Positions 1 to 9,661 are shown, counted from the stretch's first letter. The stretch: DNA of 64,000 nt from Enterococcus aquimarinus (GCF_001885765.1 NZ_JXKD01000011.1:1-64000), one strand, 5' to 3'. Made by a program: numbers and translations. Notes: generated by a model from the sequence alone, not told the origin.

Positions 1-58
1 ATTTCTACCAACACTAGAAAGTATAGAACCTGATTTTGCTCTTTTCTTTTTTTGTGAC

Positions 59-67
59 TTATCCACA
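59..67 (+). promoter_or_regulatory. Perfect DnaA-box match
   Basis: TTATCCACA is a perfect match to the consensus DnaA box. It sits alone about 220 bp upstream of the PBP gene, in a gene-free stretch at the window edge. A single box is not an origin. It could be a DnaA-titration or regulatory site, or chance. Confidence 0.35.
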
Positions 68-244
68 CATAAAAGTGCATGAAAATGTTTCACGTCGATT
101 CCTCTTCATGCTAGGGGTAATTGATTGTTTTATCTGGTTTTTTGTACGAGTAACATGAATTAGCGAAAGATTGTGTGAAACAAAATAAGTGTTTTAAATT
201 TTAATTAAAGTGTGAAATTCACCCTTTTTCTCTGATTTTTTTGG

Positions 245-250
245 TAAAAT
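245..250 (+). promoter_or_regulatory. Possible -10 box for the PBP gene
   Basis: TAAAAT lies 34 bp upstream of the ATG, with a good ribosome binding site (AAGGAAGGAAA) between them. No convincing -35 is seen at 16-18 bp; the nearest candidate, TTCACC at 218-223, is too far away. Only the -10 is proposed. Confidence 0.3.
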
Positions 251-284
251 AGAACGTAGACATTGCAAGGAAGGAAATCAATAC

Positions 285-2405
285 ATGCAGAAATTAAAAA
301 AAATGTTTTCAGATACCAGACAAACAGAAAACAATGCCAAAAATAAAGTGAAATCACACATACCTTTTCGTTTGAACTTATTATTCTTTGTTATCTTTGG
401 ATTATTTGTGGCTCTAATTGTGCAACTGGGATATTTACAAATTATCAATGGTGATAGTCTCCAAGCGAAAATTACCGCTTCTTCGGTACGCAAAATTGAA
501 ACAAGTACGCCGCGGGGGATGATTTATGATGCAACGGGGAAGGTTCTCGTAACGAATAATCCAAATCCAGCAATCACGTTCACAAGAGGCTTGAATATGA
601 CGGCCGAAGATTTACTTGAATTAGCTGAAGAGCTAGTGACACTTATTGCGATTGAAATCGATGAGAATCTGACGCAGAGGGATTTAAAAGATACGTGGTT
701 AGCTAGAAAAGAAAACTTAGAAGCTGCTCGGGACCGTGCTTCCAAAGAGGCATTAGCGGAAAATGAATATCAAGCGATTGTCGATCAAGTGACAGATGAG
801 GAAATTGCCTTTGATGATCAAGCGCTGAAAGTCGCAACCGTTTTTAAACGATTAAATAGTGCACAAGAATTAACAACGATTTTTGTCAAAAATCAAAATG
901 TTACGGATCAGGAATTAGCGATTATTGCCGAACGGAGTAGCGATTTGCCTGGAATTTCAACTGGAATGGACTGGACAAGAGAAGTAGTCGAAGAAAACAG
1001 TTCATTGCAAAGTATTATTGGGAAAGTCTCCACGGAGCAACAAGGACTTCCAGCGGATGAAGTTGAAGCCTATTTAGCAAAAGGCTATGCACGAAATGAT
1101 CGTGTCGGTACGAGTTTCTTAGAAAAGCAATACGAGTCTGTTTTACAAGGAACAAAAGCGCAACAAGAAATTGCCATTAACTATTCTGGTGGAATTGAGG
1201 CGATTACCGAAACCTATCCTGGTGAGAAGGGTGATAACCTTGTTTTATCGATTAACGCTGAGTTTCAGCAAAAAGTTGATGAAATTTTACAAAAGAACTA
1301 TCAAAAACTCATTGATGATGGCTTTGCCGATTATTCACCGGGGGCATACGTAGTGGCTATCAATCCCAAAACGGGTGGCGTACTCGCGCTATCGGGGTAT
1401 TATCATGAAGTCGGATCAAAAGAGATTCAAGAAGATGCGATTGGAATCTATAAAAAAGCGTTTGTTCCAGGATCGGTCGTAAAAGCGGCAACGTTAACGG
1501 CAGGTTGGAACAATGGGGTCTTAAATGGGAACGAAGAGCTTTATGACCAACCAATTCGTTTAAAAGGTTCAAATCCAAAAGCCTCTATTTTCAACCCAGA
1601 TGGTCGTGGAAATCGCTGGATTGATGCGCGTAAATCATTAGAAATTTCTTCCAACTCATACATGATTCAAATTGCCTTGCGCTTGTTAGGAATCGAATAT
1701 GATGGAAGTGAAATTTATGTCCCTTCAGTACCTGAACAAAAAGAGGCATATGAGAAATTACGTAAAGCAATGGCAGAGTATGGAATGGGCGCCGTTACAG
1801 GAATTGACTTGCCAGGAGAAGAAATAGGGATTCAAACAGCAGTAAAGTATTTATCCGATGCGAACTATGATGGGGGTAAGTTACTCGATTTGGCGTTTGG
1901 CCAGTTTGATACGTACACGCCTATTCAACTCGCTCAATATGTCGCAACGATTGCCAACGATGGGGTTCGTTTACAGCCGCATTTAGTGCAAGCCATCTAT
2001 GCTAATGACGAAGAAGGCAAGCTTGGTCAACTGAAAGAATCGCTGCAGCCCATTGCGCTAAATGAAGTTGATTTAACAGCGGCAGAATTGGCGATTATTC
2101 AAGATGGCTTCCGTGATGTTGTGACTGGAACGGACGCCAATACGACAGGGACGATGTTACAAAATAGCAAAATGGAAATTTCTGCGAAAACAGGGACCGC
2201 CGAGATGACAGTGACAGATAATGGAAAATTATTGGATGTTGAAAATTTAAATGCCGTTTCCTACGCACCAACCTCGGATCCAGAAATTGCCTTAGCCGTT
2301 GTGATTCCACAATTACGCGGTGAAAAAAGAGGGTATCCAAATTTAACTATCACAAAAGAGATCATGGATGTCTATTACGACATGTTTATGAATAAAGCAG
2401 AATAA
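285..2405 (+). CDS. pbp2b: Class B penicillin-binding protein (PBP2b type)
   Basis: This is a 706-residue monofunctional D,D-transpeptidase that crosslinks peptidoglycan outside the membrane. A cytoplasmic tail of about 30 residues is followed by one membrane segment (about 32-52), the PBP dimer/pedestal region, and a C-terminal transpeptidase domain. All three active-site motifs are present: S397-VV-K400 (nucleophile and base), S455-S-N457 and K635-T-G. The sequence runs closely parallel to pneumococcal PBP2b (RPRG-type dimer motif, FVPGSVVKAAT, EYGMGAVTGIDLPGEE, AFGQFDTYTPIQLAQY), so the elongasome enzyme is the best call rather than divisome PBP2x. No PASTA domains are present. The ATG start has a strong ribosome binding site. 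It appears monocistronic or loosely linked to the ABC-F gene 41 bp downstream. The motifs show no obvious resistance substitution, but this cannot be judged by eye. Confidence 0.93.
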   Translation: MQKLKKMFSDTRQTENNAKNKVKSHIPFRLNLLFFVIFGLFVALIVQLGYLQIINGDSLQAKITASSVRKIETSTPRGMIYDATGKVLVTNNPNPAITFTRGLNMTAEDLLELAEELVTLIAIEIDENLTQRDLKDTWLARKENLEAARDRASKEALAENEYQAIVDQVTDEEIAFDDQALKVATVFKRLNSAQELTTIFVKNQNVTDQELAIIAERSSDLPGISTGMDWTREVVEENSSLQSIIGKVSTEQQGLPADEVEAYLAKGYARNDRVGTSFLEKQYESVLQGTKAQQEIAINYSGGIEAITETYPGEKGDNLVLSINAEFQQKVDEILQKNYQKLIDDGFADYSPGAYVVAINPKTGGVLALSGYYHEVGSKEIQEDAIGIYKKAFVPGSVVKAATLTAGWNNGVLNGNEELYDQPIRLKGSNPKASIFNPDGRGNRWIDARKSLEISSNSYMIQIALRLLGIEYDGSEIYVPSVPEQKEAYEKLRKAMAEYGMGAVTGIDLPGEEIGIQTAVKYLSDANYDGGKLLDLAFGQFDTYTPIQLAQYVATIANDGVRLQPHLVQAIYANDEEGKLGQLKESLQPIALNEVDLTAAELAIIQDGFRDVVTGTDANTTGTMLQNSKMEISAKTGTAEMTVTDNGKLLDVENLNAVSYAPTSDPEIALAVVIPQLRGEKRGYPNLTITKEIMDVYYDMFMNKAE

Positions 2406-2446
2406 AAGAAACAAAATGGAAAGTGATTCATTAGGAGGCTATTTTT

Positions 2447-4333
2447 TTGAAAGAATTAAAGGTTATTGATTTGTCAAAAACATATGGAACAAAAGATATT
2501 TTTAATCAAATTTCCTTTATCATCCGAACCAATGATCGAATAGGATTGATTGGTGTAAACGGCACTGGTAAAACAAGTTTGCTTTCTATTCTTTCAGGAA
2601 GAGAAAAAGGTGACGGTGATCGTCAGGCAGTTTTTTATCCGAAAGATTATCGCGTTGCTTATTTAGAACAAGATAATATTATAGGAGAAGATCTAACGGT
2701 TTTAGAAGCCGTCTTTCAAGGAGAAAACGAGCAAGTAAAAATCGTGCGGCGCTATGAAAAAGCCTTGCTAGAATTACAACTAAGTGGAGATGACCCAGCG
2801 ATTCAAAAAGAATTTGAACGTGCTCAAGAAGCTATGACGGAACACGATGCTTGGTTAACGGATACGAATGCCAAAATTATTTTACAACGCTTAGGCATTC
2901 AGGAGTTAGATAAAAAAATGAAAGAATTATCGGGTGGGCAAAAAAAGCGTGTTGGACTAGCTCAAGTTCTAATCGATGAGCCGGACTTATTATTACTAGA
3001 TGAACCGACTAACCACTTGGATTATCAAACGATTGAATGGTTAGAAGGATATCTAAAACAATATCGCGGTTCGCTAGTGATGGTGACACATGATCGCTAT
3101 TTCTTGGACCGTGTTTCTAATCGAATTTTTGAATTAGCTTTTGGCCAACTTCATGAATATAAAGGGAATTATGAAGAATACCTCATTGCAAGATCAGAAC
3201 GCGAACGAGTCGAAGAAGATCAAGAAGGCAAGAGAAAACAATTATTTAAGCAGGAACTTGCTTGGATGCGTGCGGGAGCGAAGGCTCGGACAACAAAACA
3301 ACAAGCTCGTATTGGACGATTTGAAGAATTAAAAGAAAATCTGCATCAAGTCAAACGTACAGGTGACATTGAGATTGATATTGCGAGTCAGCGTTTAGGG
3401 AAACAAGTCTTAGAAATCAAAAATGGGGACTTCACGATTGGGCAACAAGCGATATTAACGAACTTTGACTTACTGATTCAAGCCAATGAACGGTTAGGGA
3501 TTACAGGTGAAAACGGCGCCGGAAAATCAACATTACTAAATATCTTAGCGCAACGATTACCGCTGGATCATGGAACATTGATTGTTGGGGAAACTGTTCG
3601 ATTAGCTTATTATACTCAGCAAAATGAAGAGATGAATCCTGAAACACGCATGATTGCCTATTTACAAGAGGCCGCTGAAGCTGTTTCGCGAAAAGACGGC
3701 TCTCAGATTAGTGTTGCGGAACTTTTGGAGCGATTTTTATTCCCGCGTCACTCCCATGGAACAAAAATCGGGAAGCTATCCGGTGGCGAAAAACGACGGT
3801 TGTATTTATTAAAATTACTCGTTGGACAACCGAATGTTTTATTATTAGATGAACCGACCAATGATTTAGATATTGATACGTTAACAATTTTAGAGGATTA
3901 TTTACATTCGTTTCCAGGAGCCGTGATTACTGTTTCTCATGATCGTTATTTCTTAGACAAAGTAGCTGAAAAGTTATTAATTTTTGAAGGAAATGCGCAG
4001 ATTCGTTCCTATTATGGGTCAATTAATGATTACTTACGTGAATCTTCCAGTGAAGAACAGCTAAAAATGATTGCCAAAAAAGAAACGATTCAAATAGTTG
4101 AACCGAAAAAAGAGAAACAAAAGTTAAGTTATATGGAACAAAAGGAATGGGAAACCATTGAAGATGACATTGCCGGACTAGAAGCAAAAATCGAAACCTT
4201 AACAGAAGAAATGAATCATCAAGGTTCAAATTTTACTGAGTTACAGAAAATTCAAACCACGATTAGCGAAGTGGAAGCACAGCTTGAAGAAAAAATGAAC
4301 CGCTGGGAATATTTAAGTGAGTGGGCAGATTAG
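2447..4333 (+). CDS. uup: ABC-F ATPase, Uup/YfmR-like
   Basis: This is a 628-residue soluble protein with two ATP-binding cassettes and no membrane segments, as in the ABC-F translation factors that bind the ribosomal E-site. Cassette 1 has Walker A GVNGTGKT (36-43), signature LSGGQKKR (161-168) and Walker [13 protein letters not shown]. Cassette 2 has Walker A GENGAGKS (354-361), signature LSGGEKRR and [12 protein letters not shown] charged coiled coil at about 555-628 matches the Uup/YfmR C-terminal domain. That fits the YfmR/Uup branch, which relieves stalled elongation, rather than the antibiotic-resistance Msr/Vga/OptrA branch. The start is TTG, chosen because AGGAGG lies 8 bp upstream and no better ATG is near. 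The gene ends 17 bp before the preferred thyA start, so the two probably share a transcript. Confidence 0.88.
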   Translation: MKELKVIDLSKTYGTKDIFNQISFIIRTNDRIGLIGVNGTGKTSLLSILSGREKGDGDRQAVFYPKDYRVAYLEQDNIIGEDLTVLEAVFQGENEQVKIVRRYEKALLELQLSGDDPAIQKEFERAQEAMTEHDAWLTDTNAKIILQRLGIQELDKKMKELSGGQKKRVGLAQVLIDEPDLLLLDEPTNHLDYQTIEWLEGYLKQYRGSLVMVTHDRYFLDRVSNRIFELAFGQLHEYKGNYEEYLIARSERERVEEDQEGKRKQLFKQELAWMRAGAKARTTKQQARIGRFEELKENLHQVKRTGDIEIDIASQRLGKQVLEIKNGDFTIGQQAILTNFDLLIQANERLGITGENGAGKSTLLNILAQRLPLDHGTLIVGETVRLAYYTQQNEEMNPETRMIAYLQEAAEAVSRKDGSQISVAELLERFLFPRHSHGTKIGKLSGGEKRRLYLLKLLVGQPNVLLLDEPTNDLDIDTLTILEDYLHSFPGAVITVSHDRYFLDKVAEKLLIFEGNAQIRSYYGSINDYLRESSSEEQLKMIAKKETIQIVEPKKEKQKLSYMEQKEWETIEDDIAGLEAKIETLTEEMNHQGSNFTELQKIQTTISEVEAQLEEKMNRWEYLSEWAD

Positions 4334-4350
4334 GGAAAAGGGGTAGGAAA

Positions 4351-5298
4351 TTGGAGCAAGCATATTTAGATCTAGGGGAAAAAATTTTGCTAGAAGGCAA
4401 TCACAAAGAAGATCGGACAGGTACGGGAACCAAAAGTATCTTTGGCCATCAGATGCGCTTTAATTTACAAGAAGGCTTTCCACTATTGACAACGAAACGC
4501 GTCCCGTTTGGGTTAATAAAAAGTGAATTACTATGGTTTATCAAAGGGGATACCAATATCCGTTATCTCCTTGAAAATAATAATCACATATGGGATGAGT
4601 GGGCTTTTGAACGGTATATCAAGTCAGAGGCCTATAAAGGACCAGATATGACTGATTTCGGGCATAGAGCCTTACAGGACGAAGCATTTAATGAACAGTA
4701 TCAATTTGAGCTAAAACAATTTTGTGAAAAAATCGTGTCTGATGACGATTTTGCCCAACAACATGGTGATTTGGGGAAGGTTTACGGGTATCAGTGGCGT
4801 CATTGGCAAACGACTAAAGGCGAATGGATTGATCAATTAAAAGAAGTGATTGAAATGATTAAAACAAATCCAGATTCTCGTCGTTTATTAGTCTCTGCTT
4901 GGAATCCAGAAGATGTTCCAACGATGGCGCTTCCGCCTTGCCATACAATGTTTCAATTTTATGTTCATGATGGGAAATTAAGTTGCCAATTGTATCAACG
5001 AAGTGCCGATGTTTTTTTAGGTGTTCCGTTTAATATTGCAAGTTACGCCTTATTGACTCATTTAATTGCGCATGAAACAAATTTAGAGGTCGGGGAATTT
5101 GTGCATACGTTAGGTGATGCCCATTTATACCTGAATCATTTAGAACAAATGAAAGAGCAATTAACTCGTGAGATACGAACGGCTCCTAAACTAAAATTAA
5201 ATCCAGAAAAGCAATCGGTTTTTGATTTTGAGATGATGGATATTACCTTAGAAGGCTATGATCCTCATCCAACTATTAAAGCACCGATTGCCGTTTAA
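4351..5298 (+). CDS. thyA: Thymidylate synthase
   Basis: ThyA methylates dUMP to dTMP with methylene-tetrahydrofolate, producing dihydrofolate. The protein is 315 residues from TTG 4351, the length of enterococcal ThyA. An in-frame GTG at 4321 would overlap the previous gene and add ten residues not found in the family, while GGGGTAGGA precedes TTG 4351. The catalytic cysteine is C197 in [12 protein letters not shown]. The folate/dUMP-binding RTGTGT near the N-terminus, [11 protein letters not shown], and [14 protein letters not shown] are present. It carries the longer insertion (about residues 85-140) typical of Lactobacillales enzymes. dfrA follows 15 bp downstream, so the dihydrofolate produced here is recycled by its operon partner. 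Confidence 0.96.
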   Translation: MEQAYLDLGEKILLEGNHKEDRTGTGTKSIFGHQMRFNLQEGFPLLTTKRVPFGLIKSELLWFIKGDTNIRYLLENNNHIWDEWAFERYIKSEAYKGPDMTDFGHRALQDEAFNEQYQFELKQFCEKIVSDDDFAQQHGDLGKVYGYQWRHWQTTKGEWIDQLKEVIEMIKTNPDSRRLLVSAWNPEDVPTMALPPCHTMFQFYVHDGKLSCQLYQRSADVFLGVPFNIASYALLTHLIAHETNLEVGEFVHTLGDAHLYLNHLEQMKEQLTREIRTAPKLKLNPEKQSVFDFEMMDITLEGYDPHPTIKAPIAV

Positions 5299-5313
5299 AA
5301 GGAGGATAACAAC

Positions 5314-5802
5314 ATGTTAGCAGCGTTATGGGCAGAAGATTTACAAGGTATCATCGGTAAAGATCAGACATTACCATGGCATTTACCCAATGATTTAAAA
5401 TACTTTAAAGAAATGACGATAGGCAAAACAATTGTCATGGGAAGAACAACTTTTGAAGGGATGGGTTCACGGCCTCTACCGAATCGACAAACGATTGTGT
5501 TAACGCGTAATCCAGACTACCAAGCAGAGGGTGTAACGGTGATGCATAGTGTAGATGACGTATTAGCCTATGCAAAAACCAAGGAGGAGCCAACGATGAT
5601 TATTGGCGGAGCCGTCGTCTTTCAGGATTTTCTTCCGTACTATGATCTCTTATACCGTACAGTTATTGAAGAAAAATTTTCAGGGGATACGTATTTTCCA
5701 TCTTTAGAATGGCAAGACTGGGAGTTAGTGTCTTCCATTCCTGGTGTGACAGATGAACAGAACGTTTACTCCCATCGCTTTGAGACATATCGACGTAAGT
5801 AA
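5314..5802 (+). CDS. dfrA: Dihydrofolate reductase
   Basis: A 162-residue NADPH-dependent reductase that returns dihydrofolate to tetrahydrofolate, serving the thymidylate synthase encoded just upstream. Recognisable features are the Met20-loop region LPWHLPNDLKYFK with the proton-relay acid D27, the NADPH-binding GKTIVMGRTTFEGMG, and the MIIGGA strand in the second half. The length is standard for chromosomal bacterial DHFR. The ATG has a strong AAAGGAGGATAA ribosome binding site. It is the trimethoprim target; whether this allele is susceptible cannot be told by eye. Confidence 0.96.
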   Translation: MLAALWAEDLQGIIGKDQTLPWHLPNDLKYFKEMTIGKTIVMGRTTFEGMGSRPLPNRQTIVLTRNPDYQAEGVTVMHSVDDVLAYAKTKEEPTMIIGGAVVFQDFLPYYDLLYRTVIEEKFSGDTYFPSLEWQDWELVSSIPGVTDEQNVYSHRFETYRRK

Positions 5803-5853
5803 AAAAATTAGTTCCAGCAGTAGTATTTATCACAAATGAAAAGGGTGCTAAAT

Positions 5854-6354
5854 GTGAATAAATCGAAACATCGTGAAATCATGCGCTATCTCATCATTGG
5901 TGTGTTAACAACCGTCGTCTATTTTTTAGTGCGATTTTCGGTTTTTTCGCTCGTGCAATCCGGACTGTTGTCAGTTGTCGTTGCCCAAATCGCAGCGATT
6001 CTTTTTGCTTTTGCAACGAATAAATGGTTTGTCTTTCAAAATCAAGCGAAGGATTTTCAAGAGTTATGCCACCAATTCGTCCTTTTCTGTTTAGCGAGGG
6101 GCTTTGTTTTTCTGTTAGATATTGGCATTACGTTGCTCACAGTCGAGTGGTACAGCGCCTTTTTTATTAGCATTATGCGCTTAGAGCAACTCGACTATAC
6201 AACGGGACTTTTTACTTTGCCATTTTTAAAACCCTATATTGGGAATCCCATAACTTTGAACGCTTTTATCTTTGCTTTAGTGACGCAGATTTTAGCGATA
6301 ATGATCAATTATGTCTTAAGTAAGTATTTGATATTTAAAAAAGAGTATAACTAA
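5854..6354 (+). CDS. GtrA-like membrane protein
   Basis: A small protein of 166 residues with about four hydrophobic segments and the motif FAFATNKWFVFQ after the second, diagnostic of the GtrA family (PF04138). Members flip or assist transfer of undecaprenyl-phosphate-linked sugars for teichoic acid or polysaccharide decoration, usually beside a glycosyltransferase, but none is adjacent here, so the substrate is unknown. The GTG at 5854 is preferred because AAAAGGGTG lies upstream at normal spacing; an in-frame ATG at 5836 has no ribosome binding site. A terminator follows directly. Confidence 0.75.
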   Translation: MNKSKHREIMRYLIIGVLTTVVYFLVRFSVFSLVQSGLLSVVVAQIAAILFAFATNKWFVFQNQAKDFQELCHQFVLFCLARGFVFLLDIGITLLTVEWYSAFFISIMRLEQLDYTTGLFTLPFLKPYIGNPITLNAFIFALVTQILAIMINYVLSKYLIFKKEYN

Positions 6355-6358
6355 AAAA

Positions 6359-6400
6359 GACTCTCAGAATTGGCACTTAGCCATTCCTGAGAGTCTTTTT
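6359..6400. terminator. Bidirectional intrinsic terminator
   Basis: GACTCTCAG pairs with CTGAGAGTC (6387-6395) around a 19-base loop region that also pairs partly. A-rich sequence on one side and T5 on the other let it serve both the GtrA gene (plus) and the converging hemolysin III gene (minus). Confidence 0.85.
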
Positions 6401-6401
6401 C

Positions 6402-7055
6402 TTACGTATAAAGTAAAATAGAAAAGTAAATCAAGCCAGCACCTAACATGACAAACAAATGCCAGACGACATGCATGAAAGGGACATTTTTCAAGCGATA
6501 AAAAATCGTTCCGAAAGTGTAAGCAATTCCGCCACTAGCTAAAAGCGCAGTCCCTCTAACTCCTAACGATTGGACAAGGGGATAAAAGGCGATTAAACAT
6601 AACCAACCCATGACAATATAGATCATCGTAGAGATTTTTGGATTAGGCTCTTTTTGATGCAATGTGAGCGATTTATAGATGATACCGGCAATCGCGATGA
6701 GCCATATAAAAACAAATAAGGTCCAACCAAGCCACCCTTGAATGCTAATTAAGCAAAAGGGCGTATAGCTTCCGGCAATGAGTAGGAAAATAGAACTATG
6801 GTCGAAAACTTGAAAAACTGTCCTTGCACGTGTGAACATTAAACTATGAAATAACGTGGAAAACAAAAAAAGTAGGATCATTGTTGAGCCGTAAATAGCA
6901 TACGAAACAATATGAACAGGAGAACCTAACTGTGCACCTTTGACTAATAAAACGACCAAACCGGCGATACTAAACCCTAGTGCAATTCCATGAGTTACCG
7001 CATTTAAAATTTCATTTAAAATTAGGTAATTCCGATTATCTTTTGACATTTCCAT
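6402..7055 (-). CDS. trhA: Hemolysin III / TrhA family membrane protein
   Basis: A 217-residue integral membrane protein with about seven hydrophobic segments, belonging to the PAQR/hemolysin III superfamily. Conserved metal-site elements are visible: NAVTHG near the N-terminus, the SxxxH motif in FSTLFHSL, DHSSIFLLIAGSYTPF in the middle, and the HxxxH of HVVWHLF near the C-terminus. Homologues are often labelled hemolysins from early expression work, but E. coli TrhA (YqfA) and B. subtilis homologues point to membrane or energy homeostasis, and no toxin role is implied here. The ATG follows GAGGTGG. The gene is alone on the minus strand, converging on the GtrA gene and divergent from degV. 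Confidence 0.87.
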   Translation of the reverse strand: MEMSKDNRNYLILNEILNAVTHGIALGFSIAGLVVLLVKGAQLGSPVHIVSYAIYGSTMILLFLFSTLFHSLMFTRARTVFQVFDHSSIFLLIAGSYTPFCLISIQGWLGWTLFVFIWLIAIAGIIYKSLTLHQKEPNPKISTMIYIVMGWLCLIAFYPLVQSLGVRGTALLASGGIAYTFGTIFYRLKNVPFMHVVWHLFVMLGAGLIYFSILLYT

Positions 7056-7101
7056 AAAACCACCTCAACTTTGATTAATTGATGAAAAATTGATTTGAAT
7101 T

Positions 7102-7110
7102 TGCTATACT
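7102..7110 (+). promoter_or_regulatory. Extended -10 promoter of degV
   Basis: TGCTATACT matches the extended -10 consensus (TG, one base, TATACT), 70 bp upstream of the degV start. No strong -35 is needed or seen. Confidence 0.6.
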
Positions 7111-7179
7111 ATTCTTATAGAATATTCTTGTTTATTTTAACATGAATAGAAGCTGTTTTAAAAGGAAGAGTGAAAAAAC

Positions 7180-8022
7180 ATGAAAAAACTTAAAATCGTT
7201 ACCGATTCATCTTGTACAATGGATAGTTCTGTTGCCGAACAATTAGCGATTCATATTGTCCCACTTTCGGTGATGATTGATGACGTCATTTATGCAGATG
7301 ATGATCATTTAGGCCGTATTCAGTTTATGGAGAAAATGGCTGTAGCTAAAAATTTACCTAAAACAAGCCAACCCCCAATCGGGAAGTTTGTTGAACTTTA
7401 TGATCAATTAGGGGAAGACGGTAGTGAAATTTTATCGATTCATATGACAAGAGCTCTAAGTGGGACGGTCGAAGCAGCTCGTCAAGCCTCACAATTAACG
7501 AAGTCGAAAGTTGTCGTGATTGATTCGAATACAACTGATCAAGGCCTTTCATTTGCCGTGATTAAAGCGGCTGAACTAGCGCTTGAAGGCGAAACATTGA
7601 CAGAAGTGCTGCCAGTTGTTGAGAACTTACTAGCTCACAGTAAACTATATATTGGTCTTTCCACACTTGATAACTTGGTAAAAGGTGGCCGGATTAGTCG
7701 GGCTAAGGGAGTGGTCTCCAGTTTTTTAAACATGCGTGTCGTAATGGAATTAAAAAATGCAGAATTGATTCCGGTTATCAAAGGTCGAGGCAATAAAACA
7801 TTTTTGAAATGGTTTGAAGGATTCAAAGAAGAGCTGAAACAAACACCGAATTTAAAACGGATTGGGATTTCCTACGCGGGAGAAACTGAGCAGTTAAAGC
7901 TGTTTCGAGATGAATTACAAGAACTCTTTCCTGAAGTGATGATTACCTTTTTCCATACAACGCCTGTCATTTCTACTCATACAGGCAGTGGTGCCTTTGC
8001 CATCATGTACTATTCAGAGTAG
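7180..8022 (+). CDS. DegV family fatty-acid-binding protein (FakB type)
   Basis: A 280-residue soluble two-domain DegV protein. It begins KIVTDSSCTM, the family N-terminus, with HMTRALSGTVEAA in the middle and GRISRAKG plus a C-terminal HTHTGSGAFAI motif. In Gram-positive bacteria DegV/FakB proteins hold an exogenous fatty acid for phosphorylation by FakA, so that it can enter phospholipid synthesis through PlsX/PlsY. A plsY is present at 26.1 kb, but no fakA lies nearby. Which fatty acid is bound cannot be told from sequence. The gene has its own promoter and terminator, so it is monocistronic. Confidence 0.88.
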   Translation: MKKLKIVTDSSCTMDSSVAEQLAIHIVPLSVMIDDVIYADDDHLGRIQFMEKMAVAKNLPKTSQPPIGKFVELYDQLGEDGSEILSIHMTRALSGTVEAARQASQLTKSKVVVIDSNTTDQGLSFAVIKAAELALEGETLTEVLPVVENLLAHSKLYIGLSTLDNLVKGGRISRAKGVVSSFLNMRVVMELKNAELIPVIKGRGNKTFLKWFEGFKEELKQTPNLKRIGISYAGETEQLKLFRDELQELFPEVMITFFHTTPVISTHTGSGAFAIMYYSE

Positions 8023-8030
8023 TAGATCGT

Positions 8031-8061
8031 CTCCATAATACGTATTATGGGGATTTTTTTT
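8031..8061 (+). terminator. Intrinsic terminator of degV
   Basis: CTCCATAATA pairs with TATTATGGGG over 10 bp with a two-base centre, followed by a run of eight T. Confidence 0.85.
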
Positions 8062-8119
8062 ATTTTTTTAACAAACAGTAAAGTTCGAGTGATGCTTAGT
8101 ATTAAAATTCATGGTTTTC

Positions 8120-8128
8120 TGTTAAAAT
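8120..8128 (+). promoter_or_regulatory. Extended -10 promoter of the SGNH-to-lepB run
   Basis: TGTTAAAAT is an extended -10 element 38 bp upstream of the SGNH hydrolase start. The next six genes follow with no visible terminator until 12391. Confidence 0.45.
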
Positions 8129-8165
8129 AACGAATAAATGATTAGATGGATGGAAGGGAACCTTA

Positions 8166-9032
8166 ATGAAGATAAATAACATGTTAATAACGACATTTGG
8201 TTTTTTGGTGGTTACCTTGGCTAGCTTTTTTGTTTTCTCGCAAATGATTCCCAAAGCACCGGCTCGTTTACGGACAGATGAAACAGCCACCCAAGCAGTT
8301 GCTGTTAAAAACAATATTCGTTTTGTGGCGATTGGCGATTCGCTGACGGAAGGCGTGGGTGATGAAACAGCGAGTGGGGGGTATGTCCCACTAGTTGCCT
8401 CTAATTTGGAAGAAGCCTTTTCAATCAATAGTATTGAAATTGAAAATTACGGTGTAGCGGGTGATCGTAGTACGCAAATTTTAAAGCGGATCAATGAACA
8501 ACAAGAGATTCAAGACGACATTTCCTCGGCAGAAATAATCAGCGTAACGGTTGGTGGTAATGACTTAATGAAAGTCATTCAAAATAATATCTTAGGCTTA
8601 TCAGTGGAAAAGTTTGAAAAACCTGGTGAGAAATATCAAGCGAATTTAACGAATTTACTGACTACTATCCGTCAACTCAATTCGACTGCTCCGATTTATG
8701 TTTTAGGGATTTATAACCCTTATTATATTTATTTCCCAGAAATCACGGAAATGCAGACCATTATTGATCAGTGGAATACACGGACGCAAGCGGTCGTGGA
8801 GCAAGAAGAAAGAATGTATTTCGTGCCCATTAATGATTTGATTTATCAAGGGATTATTAGCGATGAAGAAGCAAGTGAAGTCCCTGACGCGGACACGTTA
8901 AATGAATTGCGAAATAACGCAATTTATGAAGGAGATAATTTTCATCCGAATTATAACGGGTATCAACTGATAGCGAAAGCCTTTACGAATAAAATGAAGG
9001 AAACCAAGGATGATTGGTTAATAGAGGAGTAA
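8166..9032 (+). CDS. Membrane-anchored SGNH/GDSL hydrolase (YpmR-like)
   Basis: A 288-residue extracytoplasmic esterase or lipase. An N-terminal hydrophobic segment (about 6-26) acts as signal anchor. The four SGNH blocks are visible: GDSLTEG with the nucleophile serine, the glycine in ENYGVAGD, asparagine in VGGNDL, and DNFHPNYNGY carrying the catalytic Asp and His. It resembles B. subtilis YpmR, which is also followed by ypmS, so the pairing is conserved. The natural substrate is unknown: lipid, acylated wall polymer or ester are all possible. The stop is 3 bp before ypmS. Confidence 0.85.
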   Translation: MKINNMLITTFGFLVVTLASFFVFSQMIPKAPARLRTDETATQAVAVKNNIRFVAIGDSLTEGVGDETASGGYVPLVASNLEEAFSINSIEIENYGVAGDRSTQILKRINEQQEIQDDISSAEIISVTVGGNDLMKVIQNNILGLSVEKFEKPGEKYQANLTNLLTTIRQLNSTAPIYVLGIYNPYYIYFPEITEMQTIIDQWNTRTQAVVEQEERMYFVPINDLIYQGIISDEEASEVPDADTLNELRNNAIYEGDNFHPNYNGYQLIAKAFTNKMKETKDDWLIEE

Positions 9033-9035
9033 GTC

Positions 9036-9641
9036 ATGGAAAAAAAGAATGTTACGTTAACGAAACTCAATCCATGGAAAGCGGCCTTTCTTTTCTTAGT
9101 TGCCGTTTTAATTGGTGGATTTTTACTACTTTTCACTCGTCTCACACAAGAAAGAGAAAATGTTTCACAAATTATTGCTGAAAATGTGGTGCGCGAAGGA
9201 GATCCCGTGATTACAATCAATAGCAATAAAGAACAAGTCAATCGTTTTGTTGATTTCTACTTAGCGGATCTTCAAAAAGATGCCGAGCAACAATACCAGT
9301 TTGTCTTAAAAAATGAAGCTTTGTTAACAGGAGAATTCGACTTGTTAGGTTTTCCGGTAAGTTTTTATTTATACTTTGATCCGTTTGTAATGGCAAATGG
9401 GAACATTCAGTTGAAAGCCAAAAGCCTCTCGATTGGGGCACTCGGCTTGCCAATTAATCAAGTATTAAAAATGATTCAAAACAATAGTGAAATTCCAGAG
9501 TGGATTGACATTCAACCGAAAGAAGAAATGATTATTTTAAGGTTGGATCAATTTGAATTAAAAAATGGGATGTTTTTTAGAGCAGATAAAATTAATTTAG
9601 TCGATAATGAAATTCAGTTAAATGTGTATTTACCTGAATAA
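9036..9641 (+). CDS. YpmS-like (DUF2140) membrane protein
   Basis: A 201-residue protein with one N-terminal membrane segment (about 15-33) and an extracytoplasmic remainder, fitting the YpmS/DUF2140 family seen next to the SGNH hydrolase in Bacillus and Enterococcus. The [11 protein letters not shown] start, [37 protein letters not shown], split here by position as about residues 105-145, and a final [15 protein letters not shown]-like strand are family hallmarks. No catalytic motif is seen and the function is unknown. Tight spacing to the hydrolase (3 bp) suggests they act together at the outer membrane face. Confidence 0.72.
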   Translation: MEKKNVTLTKLNPWKAAFLFLVAVLIGGFLLLFTRLTQERENVSQIIAENVVREGDPVITINSNKEQVNRFVDFYLADLQKDAEQQYQFVLKNEALLTGEFDLLGFPVSFYLYFDPFVMANGNIQLKAKSLSIGALGLPINQVLKMIQNNSEIPEWIDIQPKEEMIILRLDQFELKNGMFFRADKINLVDNEIQLNVYLPE

Positions 9642-9661
9642 TAAAAAAGGAGAAGATGAAA

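Noticed and set aside
59-67. Replication origin
   Set aside because: A single DnaA box, with no cluster, no AT-rich unwinding element and no dnaA/dnaN in the window.
86-101. parS site for ParB/Noc
   Set aside because: Only the left ten bases match the parS consensus; the right half (CGATTC) does not.
2447-4333. ABC-F antibiotic-resistance protein (Lsa/OptrA/Msr)
   Set aside because: The C-terminal Uup/YfmR coiled coil and chromosomal context fit the housekeeping translation factor.
4321-4350. GTG start for thyA ten residues upstream
   Set aside because: It overlaps the ABC-F gene, has no ribosome binding site and extends beyond the family N-terminus; TTG 4351 fits better.
6402-7055. Hemolysin toxin
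   Set aside because: The hemolysin III name is historical; the sequence is a PAQR-type membrane protein with no evidence of toxin function.
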